This document shows positions 1-8,049 of a DNA stretch of 64,000 nucleotides, one piece after another; position 1 is the first letter of the stretch; each line of letters begins with the position of its first letter. This stretch comes from Holophagales bacterium (GTDB taxonomy: Bacteria; Acidobacteriota; Thermoanaerobaculia; UBA5066). Location: assembly GCA_016714815.1 (NCBI GenBank), contig JADKBZ010000008.1, positions 245,176-309,175 on the forward strand, given 5' to 3'. The position numbers and the translations under genes were made by a program. The notes beneath the pieces were generated by a model. That model was not told where the DNA came from and did no database searches. It saw nothing but the letters and a program-made list of their open reading frames with translations.

Positions 1-1319
1 ACGACGCGCTTCCGCTCGTCGGCCGAGAGGAAGGCGGGGATCGTCGCGTCGGGCCCCTCGGGCCTGAGCAGCTCGCTCCGCGGCGTCACCTCGGCATCCT
101 TGTAGGCGTGGCGGATCCCCTGGACGACCCAGTCGAAGGTCGTGTCCTTCGACGTCCGGACGACGACCCGATCGAGCTCCTTCTTCTCGACGCGGACCTG
201 AACGAAGTCGGCTCCGGTCGGCGTCACCTGGACGGTCAGTCCCTCGACATCGGTCACCCACCGGAACGTGTCGGAAAGCTCGAGGACCGCGACGCCTCCG
301 CTCGTCGCCGCCGAGCCGCGGCAGTAGGTTCCCGACTCCGGCCCCTCGAGCGAGTAGTAGCGGACGATCCGCTCGGGATCGGACGGGTGCGGCTCGAGGA
401 ACGACTTCGTCCCGAACCCGCCGAGGCCGCCGTTGTAGAAGACCCCGTACTTCTCGCCGGTGGCCCGATACACGAGGCCGATAACGCCGGCGACGTCGAC
501 AGTGCCGCCGGACGAGAGGACCGCGCCGATGGCCCCGGAGGTGGTCCCCCCGACCAGGGGCGCGTTCGCGTAGCCGACGACTCCCCGCAAGGTCCCGCGC
601 CCCATGACACCGGCACCGGGTTGGGCTCCGTAGTAGGTCCCTCCGGTATACCCCGTGACGTCGCCGAGGACGCCGAAGTTCTTGTCCCGGTTGGTCGCGA
701 TGCCGTGGACGCCCGCCGAGAAGACCCCCGCGGTGGTCCCTATCTCGCCCTGGACGCCCTGGACCGATCCCGTTCCCCCGGCGTAACCGCCCAGCCCGTG
801 CGAGCCGTTCACGTTCGAGAAGTTGTACCCGACGATCGCCGCGTTCGCGAGCGTTTGCCCCGCCACGTAGTTCAGCGTCGAGACCGTGGGCGCCGACCCG
901 CCCGCCGGGTAGACGGAGATGAATCCCGCCCCCTGCGTGTTCGTCACCGTGAAGTTCAGCGAGACGGCCGTCGCGTTTGGCGCGATTCCCGCGCAGGGGC
1001 CCGTCACGACGTTCATCGTCCGCGTCGTCCCGCCACCGATCGTCGGGGGACCGTAGCTGCCGGTGAAGCCGAACCCGGCCCACGTGTCGGCGACCCGGCA
1101 CGGGGTGAACGGGACGAAGACCCCGGGCGAGCCCGCGTCACCGAGTGTCGAGACCGCCCCTCTCCTCTCGGACGGCACGGTCCGGTTTCGGAGCGGGATG
1201 TCGTCGGCAACGGCGGGCCGTCCCGGAAAGCCGGCCACGACGAGAACGGAGATTCCTGCGGCCCGGGCGATGGCCGAAAGGACTGGACGCGCGGAACGGA
1301 CCTCACGCGTGGAACACAT
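1..1319 (-). CDS. Secreted cell-surface protein, C-terminus cut by window edge
   Basis: About 439 residues are visible and no stop is reached before position 1. The N-terminus looks like a signal peptide (hydrophobic stretch AGISVLVVAGF, residues ~21-31). The ATG at 1319 has GAGGAG about 8 bases upstream. Residues ~70-170 resemble a module common in secreted proteins of related bacteria (FTPCRVADTW, then LNFTVTNTQGAGFISVYPAGG). A glycine-rich middle follows. Residues ~305-420 match a recurring surface module that begins KSFLEPHPSDPERIVRYY, includes VVVRTSKDTTFDWVVQGIR, and often sits near the end of phage-tail-like or adhesin-like secreted proteins. The function is unknown; a surface or adhesive role is inferred from the modules. 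It is probably transcribed alone. Confidence 0.8.
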   Translation of the reverse strand, partial: MCSTREVRSARPVLSAIARAAGISVLVVAGFPGRPAVADDIPLRNRTVPSERRGAVSTLGDAGSPGVFVPFTPCRVADTWAGFGFTGSYGPPTIGGGTTRTMNVVTGPCAGIAPNATAVSLNFTVTNTQGAGFISVYPAGGSAPTVSTLNYVAGQTLANAAIVGYNFSNVNGSHGLGGYAGGTGSVQGVQGEIGTTAGVFSAGVHGIATNRDKNFGVLGDVTGYTGGTYYGAQPGAGVMGRGTLRGVVGYANAPLVGGTTSGAIGAVLSSGGTVDVAGVIGLVYRATGEKYGVFYNGGLGGFGTKSFLEPHPSDPERIVRYYSLEGPESGTYCRGSAATSGGVAVLELSDTFRWVTDVEGLTVQVTPTGADFVQVRVEKKELDRVVVRTSKDTTFDWVVQGIRHAYKDAEVTPRSELLRPEGPDATIPAFLSADERKRV

Positions 1320-1419
1320 AGAGTCGTCTCCTCAACATTCAATTCCCGTGCAGACCCAATCTGGCCACGGCACCGGCAGGCGGTAGCGCATGAACATGCG
1401 CGCGCCCGCGTGAGGAGAG

Positions 1420-2475
1420 TCACACCAGCCCGCGGTCCCTCAGCTCGCCCTTGACGTAGGCGTAGAGGATCGGCGCCAGGACGACGCCCGGAACTCCGAA
1501 GCTCACCTCGAGGACGACGATGGAGAGAAGGATCTCCCAGGCCTGGGCACCGATCCGGTTGCCGACGATCCTCGCGTTGATGAGGTACTCGAGCTTGTGG
1601 ACCGCTACGAGGAACCCCAGCGAGACGCCGGCGAGCCAGGGTGCGACTCCGAACGAGAGGACGACGATGACGGTGTTGGAGATGAGGTTGCCGACGACCG
1701 GGAGGAGTCCGGCGACGAACGTGACGGCGACGAGCGTCCCCGAGAACGGTAGCCGCTCGGCGACGAGAGGAACGACCCCGAAGAGGTAGACCGCCGTCAG
1801 CGCCGTGTTCACGGCCGAGATCTCCACCTGCGCCAGGACGACGTTCTCGAAGGCGCCCGCCAGCCTCCGGACGCGCTCGGAAAGCGCGTCCGCGAAGGCG
1901 CCCCCTTTCCCCGCGGCTTCGTGACGGAAGAAGACGAGCAGCGCGACGACGATCCCCATGACGACGTGCAGCGCCGTTCTCCCCGCAGCCCCTCCCGCAT
2001 GCCCCAGCTCGGCGGCGTGAACGCGCAGCCACTCCGAGACGCCGGCCTTCACCTGCTCCGCGGTCGTCCAGCTCGCGAGTGCGCCCGAGGAGATACCCCA
2101 GGCCGTCAGCTGCTCGCGCGCCCGGTCGAGGATGTCGGCCATCTTCTGGAAAAGCCCGGGAAGGTCCCCGAGAGTGCCGCGGACGAACCCGGAGAGAGCG
2201 AGGGCGAGGGCGGTCGTCACCCCGGCCGCCAGGAGGCCGAAGACGCCCGCCGCGATCCACTTGGCCGCTCCGTGCGAGAGCCGTGGCCCGTGAAGCAGCC
2301 CCGTCGTCCGCTGCAGCAACGTGTGCACGATGAGCCCTGCGAGAAGCCCGGGGACGAGCCGGTAATGGAAGCAGAAAAGGAGGGCGAGAGCGAGAAGAAC
2401 CCAGGACGCCTTCTCCAGGCCCGTGGCAGGAGGTGGCGCGGGAAGCGGCTTCGCCTCGATCTCGTTCTTCTTCAT
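1420..2475 (-). CDS. AI-2E family transporter (PerM/YdiK-type membrane protein)
   Basis: This 351-residue polytopic inner-membrane protein has the family layout: two hydrophobic segments near the N-terminus (LLALALLFCFHYRL and the next helix), a soluble central region rich in Ala/Glu, then a C-terminal block of five to six helices ending FGVPGVVLAPILYAYVKGELRDRG. That last motif is characteristic of the family (former UPF0118). Members include the E. coli autoinducer-2 exporter TqsA and Na+/H+ antiporter-like proteins, so the substrate cannot be assigned. I chose the ATG at 2475 because AGGAA lies just upstream and the extra 61 upstream residues are low-complexity. It is monocistronic, facing a repeat-filled gap. 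Confidence 0.9.
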   Translation of the reverse strand: MKKNEIEAKPLPAPPPATGLEKASWVLLALALLFCFHYRLVPGLLAGLIVHTLLQRTTGLLHGPRLSHGAAKWIAAGVFGLLAAGVTTALALALSGFVRGTLGDLPGLFQKMADILDRAREQLTAWGISSGALASWTTAEQVKAGVSEWLRVHAAELGHAGGAAGRTALHVVMGIVVALLVFFRHEAAGKGGAFADALSERVRRLAGAFENVVLAQVEISAVNTALTAVYLFGVVPLVAERLPFSGTLVAVTFVAGLLPVVGNLISNTVIVVLSFGVAPWLAGVSLGFLVAVHKLEYLINARIVGNRIGAQAWEILLSIVVLEVSFGVPGVVLAPILYAYVKGELRDRGLV

Positions 2476-2641
2476 CGTTTCCTGTCTCTCGCGGGAGGAT
2501 ATGCCCTCATCGGGAGCGGGGAACCGGAGAACGGGAAACCGGCAGCCGGGGAAGGAGCGACTCAGAGACGGGGGGACGGGGGGACGGAGGAGCGGAGGAA
2601 CCAGCTTTACCATCACGTCGCTTCGGCATGGGGCCGCGCGC
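2476..2641. other. Non-coding GC-rich low-complexity gap
   Basis: The stretch between the AI-2E gene start and the repeat nest has no credible gene. It consists of short purine-rich runs, with GGGGACGG-type units repeated around 2568-2590. Together with the elements at 2642-3272 and the terminator at 3323 it makes up a gap of about 900 bp between coding regions. Confidence 0.6.
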
Positions 2642-2837
2642 GGGGCGGTACGTCTCACGGCCGCCTGCTCCGCGCGCCCGACCCGCTTCCGACCTCGCTG
2701 CGGCCGGGCGGGGGGCTCGCGCGAACTCCTCGCTTCGCTCGTCAGACACGCGCGCGGGCTTCATCCCCGCCCGGTCCTCGCGGACTCGAGCGGGTCCCCG
2801 TTCGTGCTCGGGGGCGGCTCGTGAGACGCACCGCCCC
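2642..2837. repeat. Structured ~196-bp element, copy 1 (long terminal inverted repeat)
   Basis: The 18-base ends 2642-2659 and 2820-2837 are inverted complements at 17 of 18 positions (left arm GGGGCGGTACGTCTCACG). Between them lies the core CCTCGCTTCGCTCGT (ending at 2742) followed by ACGCGCGCG. A second element at 2984-3186 in the opposite orientation shares this core at 23 of 24 bases, with the core at nearly the same distance from each end. It also shares other segments such as a GTGCTCGG block. The two elements have different arm sequences, but each pair of arms is self-complementary, which is the pattern expected of a conserved stem. It could be a structured RNA or a MITE-like element. 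Confidence 0.65.
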
Positions 2838-2898
2838 ACCCGCGGCCGGCGAGCTTCGACAATCGAAAGGGAGCCGCCTTCGGCGACCCTCTGCTGGG

Positions 2899-2957
2899 GG
2901 GTCTGGTCTACGTTCTACACTTTGCGAGAACTATAATAGATAATCAAGACCTGACCC
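2899..2957. repeat. 59-bp REP-like palindromic element with imperfect terminal inverted repeats
   Basis: The element begins GGGTCTGGTCT (2899-2909) and ends AGACCTGACCC (2947-2957), inverted complements at 10 of 11 positions. Its left 30 bases recur at 45197-45226 with three or so differences, so it is a dispersed family and not a chance palindrome. The ends resemble those of REP elements mobilised by RAYT (Y1-type) transposases, but no such transposase gene is in the window. A TATAAT sits at 2932-2937 inside the element. It lies exactly between the two larger structured elements. Confidence 0.6.
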
Positions 2958-2983
2958 TTTGGTTCCCCTCTGCATGGATCCGA

Positions 2984-3186
2984 GCGGGTGGGAGGGGTAT
3001 CCCGCGAGCGAGCGTCCGAGCACGCGCGGGGCCCCGCACGGCTCCGCGAGCAGGCCGCCGGATCAGGCGAGCGCGCGCGTGCAACGAGCGAAGCGAGGCG
3101 TTCGCGCTCGCCCCGGCGGACCGCGCAGCGGGGCCGATGCGGGTCGCGCGGCGCAGGGCTCGCCGTGGGATACCCCTCCCGCCCGC
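2984..3186. repeat. Structured ~203-bp element, copy 2 (inverted relative to copy 1)
   Basis: The 20-base arms 2984-3003 and 3167-3186 are complementary throughout if one G-U pair is allowed (arm core GGGAGGGGTATCCC). The internal core at 3084-3107 is the reverse complement of the copy 1 core. Core-to-end distances are about 79 and 100 bases, against 77 and 95 in copy 1. Arms covary between the copies while staying paired, so this looks like selection for structure and not simple sequence decay. No ORF inside looks real. Confidence 0.65.
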
Positions 3187-3218
3187 GACTCGTGCGGCAC
3201 GGTGAAGTGGATGGACAT

Positions 3219-3272
3219 CTCTCCGGTCTCTCCGGTCCCTCCGGTCTCTCCGGTCTCTCCGGTCTCTCCGGT
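3219..3272. repeat. 9-bp tandem repeat, six units
   Basis: Six consecutive copies of CTCTCCGGT, one of them with a single change (CCCTCCGGT, 3237-3245). It lies in non-coding DNA between the structured element and the lipoprotein terminator. Such arrays change length by slippage. No gene overlaps it, so length variation would be silent unless it affects transcription. Confidence 0.85.
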
Positions 3273-3322
3273 CCCCGCTCCGTCACCCTCCGCCGGCCTG
3301 GTCCGCCCCGGGCCTGCGATTG

Positions 3323-3354
3323 GAAAAGGCCCGCCGGGTTTCCCCGGCGGGCCT
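3323..3354 (-). terminator. Rho-independent terminator of the coiled-coil lipoprotein gene
   Basis: Read on the minus strand, an 11-bp perfect GC stem (GGCCCGCCGGG, complementary arms at 3328-3338 and 3343-3353) closes a four-base loop and is followed directly by TTTT. It lies 30 bp beyond the lipoprotein stop codon at 3384. Confidence 0.85.
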
Positions 3355-3383
3355 CTGTTTCACCTCGGGTATGGGGAGGGGCG

Positions 3384-4325
3384 TCAGTCCTTGTACTTCA
3401 CGACGAGGAACTTCTCGCCGGACCAGAACTTTGCCGCGTCGAGGATCTTGAGCGTCGTGTTCTTCTCGTCGGCCGCAACGACCTCGTAGCTTCCCGCCGG
3501 GTGGGACGAGAGGACCTGGACCTTCTTCAGCGGGGCGGCGATGGAGAACTCCGTGTCCTTGGTGATGTCGATTTCCTTGAAGATCTCCGGGTCGAACTTG
3601 CCGGTCTGCACCCAGCTGCCGCGCATCCCGAGGAAGGCGCCCTTCTTCTCGATGACGCCCTTGGCCTGAAGCTCCTTCTGGCCGGCGATCGCCACCTGCG
3701 CGGTGTTGATCGTCTTGGTCTGGGTCTCGATGACGGTTTCCTTCTCCGCGATCGTCGCCGTCTGCTGCTCGACGGTCTGGGTCAGCCCGAGGACCTTCGT
3801 CTCGAGCTCGCCGATCATCGTCTCCTTCTCCTCGAGGGACTTCTTCATCTCGCCGATGAGACGCTCCATCGAGGTGACCTGCCCTTCGAGCTCGGTGACC
3901 TTCTGGCCGGAGGCCTTCGCCTTCGCGAGGGCGTCCTTCTTCTCCTGCTCGAGCCTGGCGAGCTTCTCGAGGTTCTGCTTGATCGCCTTGCGGATCGCCT
4001 CGATCTCGGTCTTCAGCTCGTCGCGCCGGGTGCTGCGCGGCTTGCCTTCCTGGACGACCTCGATGGAGCTGCGGACGATCTGGAGCTCCTTGGCGCGAAG
4101 CTCCTCGAGGCTCGTGGCGACCTCGTCGAGGGTCGTCTGCATCTCGGTGCTCTCGACGCCGGCCGAGGTCAGCTGCCCCTCGAGCTGCTGCTTCTCCTGC
4201 GAGAGCTTCTGGTTGTCGGTCTTCAGCTGCTCGATTTCCTTCTTCCAGCCGCAGCCCCCGAGGGCGAGCGCGGCGGCGAGGATCCCGGCAAAGGCGACGC
4301 GCGTCGCGGTGATCCCGTGGCTCAT
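3384..4325 (-). CDS. Coiled-coil lipoprotein
   Basis: A 313-residue protein with a lipoprotein signal: hydrophobic AFAGILAAALALGGC with the lipidated Cys at ~25. Residues ~28-230 form an almost continuous heptad-repeat coiled coil rich in E/K/L/Q (segments such as KQQLEGQ and EEKETMIGELETKVLGL). The last ~80 residues (from KGAFLGMRGSW) look like a compact beta-rich domain ending FLVVKYKD. It is presumably anchored in the periplasm by its lipid; no enzyme motif is visible. The start is the ATG at 4325, since AGGAGG lies six bases upstream and would otherwise be read as codons of a longer form. It is divergent from the sensor gene at 4435 and has its own terminator. Confidence 0.85.
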   Translation of the reverse strand: MSHGITATRVAFAGILAAALALGGCGWKKEIEQLKTDNQKLSQEKQQLEGQLTSAGVESTEMQTTLDEVATSLEELRAKELQIVRSSIEVVQEGKPRSTRRDELKTEIEAIRKAIKQNLEKLARLEQEKKDALAKAKASGQKVTELEGQVTSMERLIGEMKKSLEEKETMIGELETKVLGLTQTVEQQTATIAEKETVIETQTKTINTAQVAIAGQKELQAKGVIEKKGAFLGMRGSWVQTGKFDPEIFKEIDITKDTEFSIAAPLKKVQVLSSHPAGSYEVVAADEKNTTLKILDAAKFWSGEKFLVVKYKD

Positions 4326-4434
4326 GGTTTTCCTCCTCATCGATAGAGAGCTTTTTCTGGTACCTCTGGGTGACGGAGGAGACTACTCCAACCCGGCGCC
4401 GGACGGTTCGCGGAACGATAAACTCGTTTCCGGC

Positions 4435-7335
4435 GTGCGGAGAAGACGGCTCGGGCTCGGCATCCTCGGCTGCGTGGCGCTCTGCGCGGCGGCCGGTGCC
4501 CCCCTCCACGCCGCCCCGGGAGAGCGGGGGCTCCGGGCCGTCCGGACCTTCGGCCCCGACGATTTCGGCGCCCGGTCGCGCTGCACCTCCGTCACCCTCA
4601 GCCGGCGCGGTCTCCTCTACGCCGGCAACCAGGAAGGGGTCCTGGAGTACGACGGCGTCTCCTGGCGGCTGATCCCGGTCGCGAACCGGACGATCGCCTG
4701 GTCCGTGGACGTCGACTCGCACGACCGGGTCATGGTGGGAGCGATGGAGGAGCTCGGCCTCCTCGAGCCCGACGCCCACGCCCAGCTGCGCTTTCGCTCC
4801 CTCCTCCCTCTCGTCCCGCCGGAGGCTCGGCCGCTCGGGGACGTCCTCGCAGTCCACGCCGCGGGCGACGCCGTCGTCTTCCGGACGCGGTCGCGGCTCC
4901 TCGTCTTCCACGACGAGACGATGAAGCTCCTGCCGGAGGAGGTCCGGGGGAGCTTCCGGATCGGTGACGAGGTCTGGGTCGACACGGCGTCGGGTCTGAG
5001 GCGATTCGACGGCGCCGGCCTGGAACCCGTCTCCGGACAGCCCGGCAGCGGGGCGCCCACGATCGAGGCTCTCGCCCGCCTCTCGGACGGCCGCCTGGTG
5101 GCCGCCGTCGCCGGCCGCGGGCTCGTCGTCCGCGACGGGGCGCTCGAGTCCCCGTTCGGGCCTCACGCGGATCTGGTCACCGCGGCGAGGCCGCGGCATG
5201 CGTCCCTCCTGCCCGACGGGAGGCTCGCCCTCGCCACCGCCCGCGCCGGGATCCTCGTCTTCGATTCCTCGGGCCGGCTCGACGAGCGCTTCGATTCCGC
5301 GTCCGGGCTTCCCTTCAACTCCGTTCAGAGCCTCTTCTCCGCGCCCAACGGAATGCTCTGGGCGACGCTCGAGGCCGGCCTCACCCGGGTGAGCGCCTCT
5401 TCCTCGCTCAGCATCCTGGATGCGCGCTCCGGGCTCTCCGGAATCGTTCTCTCGGCGACGCGTCACCGGGGCCGCCTCTACGTGGGAACGACCGAAGGGC
5501 TCCATGTCTTCTCGCCCTCCGCCGGTCCTGTGGCGCTCCCCCGCGCCCTGCGGGTCCCCGGCGTCGACGGGAGGGCATTCGACCTCCTCTCCCTCGACGA
5601 GAACAGCCTCCTCGTGGCGACGACCGAAGGAGTCTTTCAGGTCCGGGACGGAAACGGCGTGCGCGTACCGGGAGCCGAAACTCTCGCCGCCTACGTCCTC
5701 GCCCGCGAGGCGGGGGAAGGCTCGCGCATCTGGGCCGGTCTCCGCGACGGCCTCGGCGTCCTTTCGCCGGGGCCCGGAGGCCTGGCCTTCCAGGGGCGCA
5801 TCCCGGGCATCTCGACGATGGTCCGGTCGATCGTGGAGCCCCGGCGCGGCACCCTCTGGATCGGGACGATCACGGCCGGGGCCGTCCGGGTCGAGGTCGG
5901 CCCCGACCACCTCCGTGCCACCGCGCGGCCCGTTCCCGGGGGACCGCCCGAGATCGTCTGCACGACGGTCGGCGGGCGGCTGGTCCTGGCGACCGAGCTC
6001 GGCGCCTTTCGGCTCGTGGGTCCCTCGCTGCGAATCGAGCCCGATCCGGCCCTCTCCTCTCTCCCCGCCACCTCCTTTCTCCGCGAGGACACGGCGGGAA
6101 ACCTCTGGCTCGGAAAGAGGCCTCCCGTCGTGGCGTGGCGGCAGCCGACCGGGGCGTACCGCGCCGATCCCGACGCCCTGTCCGACGTGGCGGGAAGCGA
6201 CGTCCAGGCCTTCTATTCCGAGCCGGACGGCGTCGTCTGGCTCGGAACGGACGCCGGCCTCCTCCGCTGGGAGTCTCCGGCGCTCCATCCCGCTCATGAG
6301 CCGCCTCCCGCCCTGATCCGGCGTGTCACCGCGCGCGACCGCGTTCTCTACGGCGGCACGGGCCGGCCGGGGTCGACCGGAGAGCCGGTCCTGCCGCAGC
6401 GGCTGAACGCCCTCCGGTTCGAGTGGGCGGGCGGCGGCTCCCGGGGCCCCCTCCTGTTCCAGACGCGGCTCGAGGGCGAGGACGAGGCATTCTCCGACTG
6501 GACCGCCGCCACCACGCGGGAGCTGACCGGCCTGAGGGCGGGGCGGTACGTCTTCCGGGTTCGCGCCCGCGAGAGAAACGGACCGGCGGGCCCCGAGGCC
6601 GCCTTCGCGTTTCGGGTTCGGCCTTCGCCCTGGAGATCCCCCGTGGCCCTCGTCGCGTGGGCGATCCTGGCGATCACGGGGACCTGGGGCGTGGCGCAGC
6701 TCCGGAGCCGGGCGCTCCGCCGGCGCAACCGCGAGCTGGCCGCCCGGATCGACGAGCGGACCCTCCAGCTCGAGACCGCCCAGCTCGCCGCCGAGGACGC
6801 CAATCGCAGCCTCGCGAAGGCGAATGCCCGGCTCGAGGCGCTCTCCTACCTCGACGGGCTGACGGGCGCGGCGAACCGCCGGCGCTTCGACGAGAAGCTC
6901 GAGGCCGAGTGGCAGCGGCTCGCCGGCTCGGACGGCGCGCTCTCCCTCGTCCTCGTCGACGTCGACGATTTCCGCCTGCTCAACGACACCCACGGAAGCC
7001 AGGCGGGCGACGACGTCCTCCGCCGGGTCGCCACGCTCGCTCGGGAGGCCACCCGAGACCCCAGCGACCTCGTGGCGCGCATCGGGGGAGCGCAGTTCGC
7101 GGTGCTCCTTCCCGGAGCTCCCGCGGAAGGCGCGGCGTCCCTCGCGAGGGCGCTCTGCGAAGCCGTTGCCCTCCGGGCGCCGGGGGATGCCCTTCCTCCC
7201 GCCACGGCGAGCCTCGGTGTCGCGACGGCCCTCCCTCGAGACGGCGGACGCGCCGCAGACCTCCTCGCGGCGTCGGACGGCGCCCTGAAGCGGGCCCGCG
7301 CGTTCGGCGGAAACTGCTCCAAAAACGCCACTTAG
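4435..7335 (+). CDS. Two-component-type propeller sensor with degenerate GGDEF domain
   Basis: About 966 residues. After a signal peptide (RRRRLGLGILGCVALCAAAG) comes a long run of beta-propeller repeats (residues ~45-640, recurring patterns such as LWIGT, VWLGTDAGLLRW, MLWATLEAGL). A Y_Y_Y-type domain follows (~656-735, ending AGRYVFRVRARE), then one membrane helix (~738-758), a short coiled coil, and a GGDEF domain (~806-960). The metal-binding block VLVDVDDFRLLNDTHG is intact, but the signature is GGAQF (884-888) instead of GG[DE]EF. It may therefore be a non-cyclising sensor or GTP-binding relay. The GTG at 4435 was chosen because it begins the signal peptide; no clear ribosome site is visible. 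It faces the lipoprotein gene divergently. Confidence 0.85.
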   Translation: MRRRRLGLGILGCVALCAAAGAPLHAAPGERGLRAVRTFGPDDFGARSRCTSVTLSRRGLLYAGNQEGVLEYDGVSWRLIPVANRTIAWSVDVDSHDRVMVGAMEELGLLEPDAHAQLRFRSLLPLVPPEARPLGDVLAVHAAGDAVVFRTRSRLLVFHDETMKLLPEEVRGSFRIGDEVWVDTASGLRRFDGAGLEPVSGQPGSGAPTIEALARLSDGRLVAAVAGRGLVVRDGALESPFGPHADLVTAARPRHASLLPDGRLALATARAGILVFDSSGRLDERFDSASGLPFNSVQSLFSAPNGMLWATLEAGLTRVSASSSLSILDARSGLSGIVLSATRHRGRLYVGTTEGLHVFSPSAGPVALPRALRVPGVDGRAFDLLSLDENSLLVATTEGVFQVRDGNGVRVPGAETLAAYVLAREAGEGSRIWAGLRDGLGVLSPGPGGLAFQGRIPGISTMVRSIVEPRRGTLWIGTITAGAVRVEVGPDHLRATARPVPGGPPEIVCTTVGGRLVLATELGAFRLVGPSLRIEPDPALSSLPATSFLREDTAGNLWLGKRPPVVAWRQPTGAYRADPDALSDVAGSDVQAFYSEPDGVVWLGTDAGLLRWESPALHPAHEPPPALIRRVTARDRVLYGGTGRPGSTGEPVLPQRLNALRFEWAGGGSRGPLLFQTRLEGEDEAFSDWTAATTRELTGLRAGRYVFRVRARERNGPAGPEAAFAFRVRPSPWRSPVALVAWAILAITGTWGVAQLRSRALRRRNRELAARIDERTLQLETAQLAAEDANRSLAKANARLEALSYLDGLTGAANRRRFDEKLEAEWQRLAGSDGALSLVLVDVDDFRLLNDTHGSQAGDDVLRRVATLAREATRDPSDLVARIGGAQFAVLLPGAPAEGAASLARALCEAVALRAPGDALPPATASLGVATALPRDGGRAADLLAASDGALKRARAFGGNCSKNAT

Positions 7336-7389
7336 CAGTCACGGAGCGAAGGTCGAGATCCGGAATGGGGGAATCGGCGTAAAGTCTAC

Positions 7390-7403
7390 TGACCAAACGG
7401 TCA
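7390..7403. promoter_or_regulatory. Probable TetR-family operator
   Basis: A perfect 5-bp inverted repeat, TGACC-AAAC-GGTCA, lies 13 bp before the ATG of the TetR gene that opens the efflux operon. TetR-type efflux regulators commonly bind TGACC-N4-GGTCA-like sites over their own promoters, so autoregulation of the whole operon is the likely reading. Confidence 0.6.
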
Positions 7404-7416
7404 TAGGAATGACTTG

Positions 7417-8049
7417 ATGCCCGGAACGAGCAAGAAACTGAGAGAGCTCCTCGAGCCGGTCCGCATCCGCGAGATCGGCGAGGCCGCGCTCCGGGTCGTC
7501 TCCCGCAAAGGGCTCGAGGGGATGACGATGCAGGAGATCGCCGACGAGGCGGGCCTGGCAAAGGGAACCCTCTACCTCTACTTCGACAGCCGCGAGGAGC
7601 TCGTCGTCCACGTGGCCGAGTCGGCGTTCCAGGAGCTCCACCTCGCGGTGACCGAGGCGCTCGGCCGGGAGGGGACATTCCCCGACCGGCTCGCGGCCGC
7701 GACCCTCACCCACGTCGAGTTCTTCGAGCACCGCAGGGACCTCTTCCGGCTCTTCCTCTCCGTCGCCCACCCCGGCCCCGGCGCCGACCACTCCGCGCGC
7801 CACCACCGGAGCGGACACCCGCTCTACCGCGCCTACCTCGATCTCTTCGCCTCGTTCTTCGCCGCGGGTCAGGCCCGCGGCGAGATTCGTCCCTTTCCCC
7901 CCGACCGGCTCGCGCTCTTCGTCGCCGAAGGGCTCGCGGGTTTGATCCTGAGACGGCTCGGGGAAACAGATCCGCCTCCCGTCGAGGAGGACGTCCGGCT
8001 CGTCGTCGACGCCCTCACCGGCGGGATCCACGTCAGGAGGACCCCATGA
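7417..8049 (+). CDS. TetR/AcrR family transcriptional regulator
   Basis: A 210-residue protein with an N-terminal helix-turn-helix (residues ~18-55; TMQEIADEAGLAKGTLYLYF is the classic TetR recognition block with its GTLYLYF signature). A helical ligand-binding domain follows. It is the first gene of the efflux operon and overlaps the TolC-type gene by 4 bp (ATGA). The palindrome at 7390-7403 is its probable operator. The ATG at 7417 is preceded directly by an in-frame TTG at 7414, so the exact start is uncertain by one codon. It is expected to repress the pump until an inducing compound binds. Confidence 0.93.
   Translation: MPGTSKKLRELLEPVRIREIGEAALRVVSRKGLEGMTMQEIADEAGLAKGTLYLYFDSREELVVHVAESAFQELHLAVTEALGREGTFPDRLAAATLTHVEFFEHRRDLFRLFLSVAHPGPGADHSARHHRSGHPLYRAYLDLFASFFAAGQARGEIRPFPPDRLALFVAEGLAGLILRRLGETDPPPVEEDVRLVVDALTGGIHVRRTP

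Noticed and set aside
2476..2658. N-terminal extension of the AI-2E transporter to 2658
   Set aside because: The extra 61 residues are proline/arginine-rich low complexity, and the ATG at 2475 has a ribosome site.
4324..4434. ATG at 4324 as start of the propeller sensor
   Set aside because: It would overlap the divergent lipoprotein start and would bury the clear signal peptide that begins at the GTG 4435.
3283..6993. Long minus-strand open frame of over 1200 codons across the sensor and lipoprotein genes
   Set aside because: It is rich in Arg, Gly and Glu without hydrophobic cores, overlaps genes with clear domains, and arises from high GC at third positions. Similar long antisense frames occur over 9.9-12.9, 20-22.6, 27-32 and 57-63 kb.
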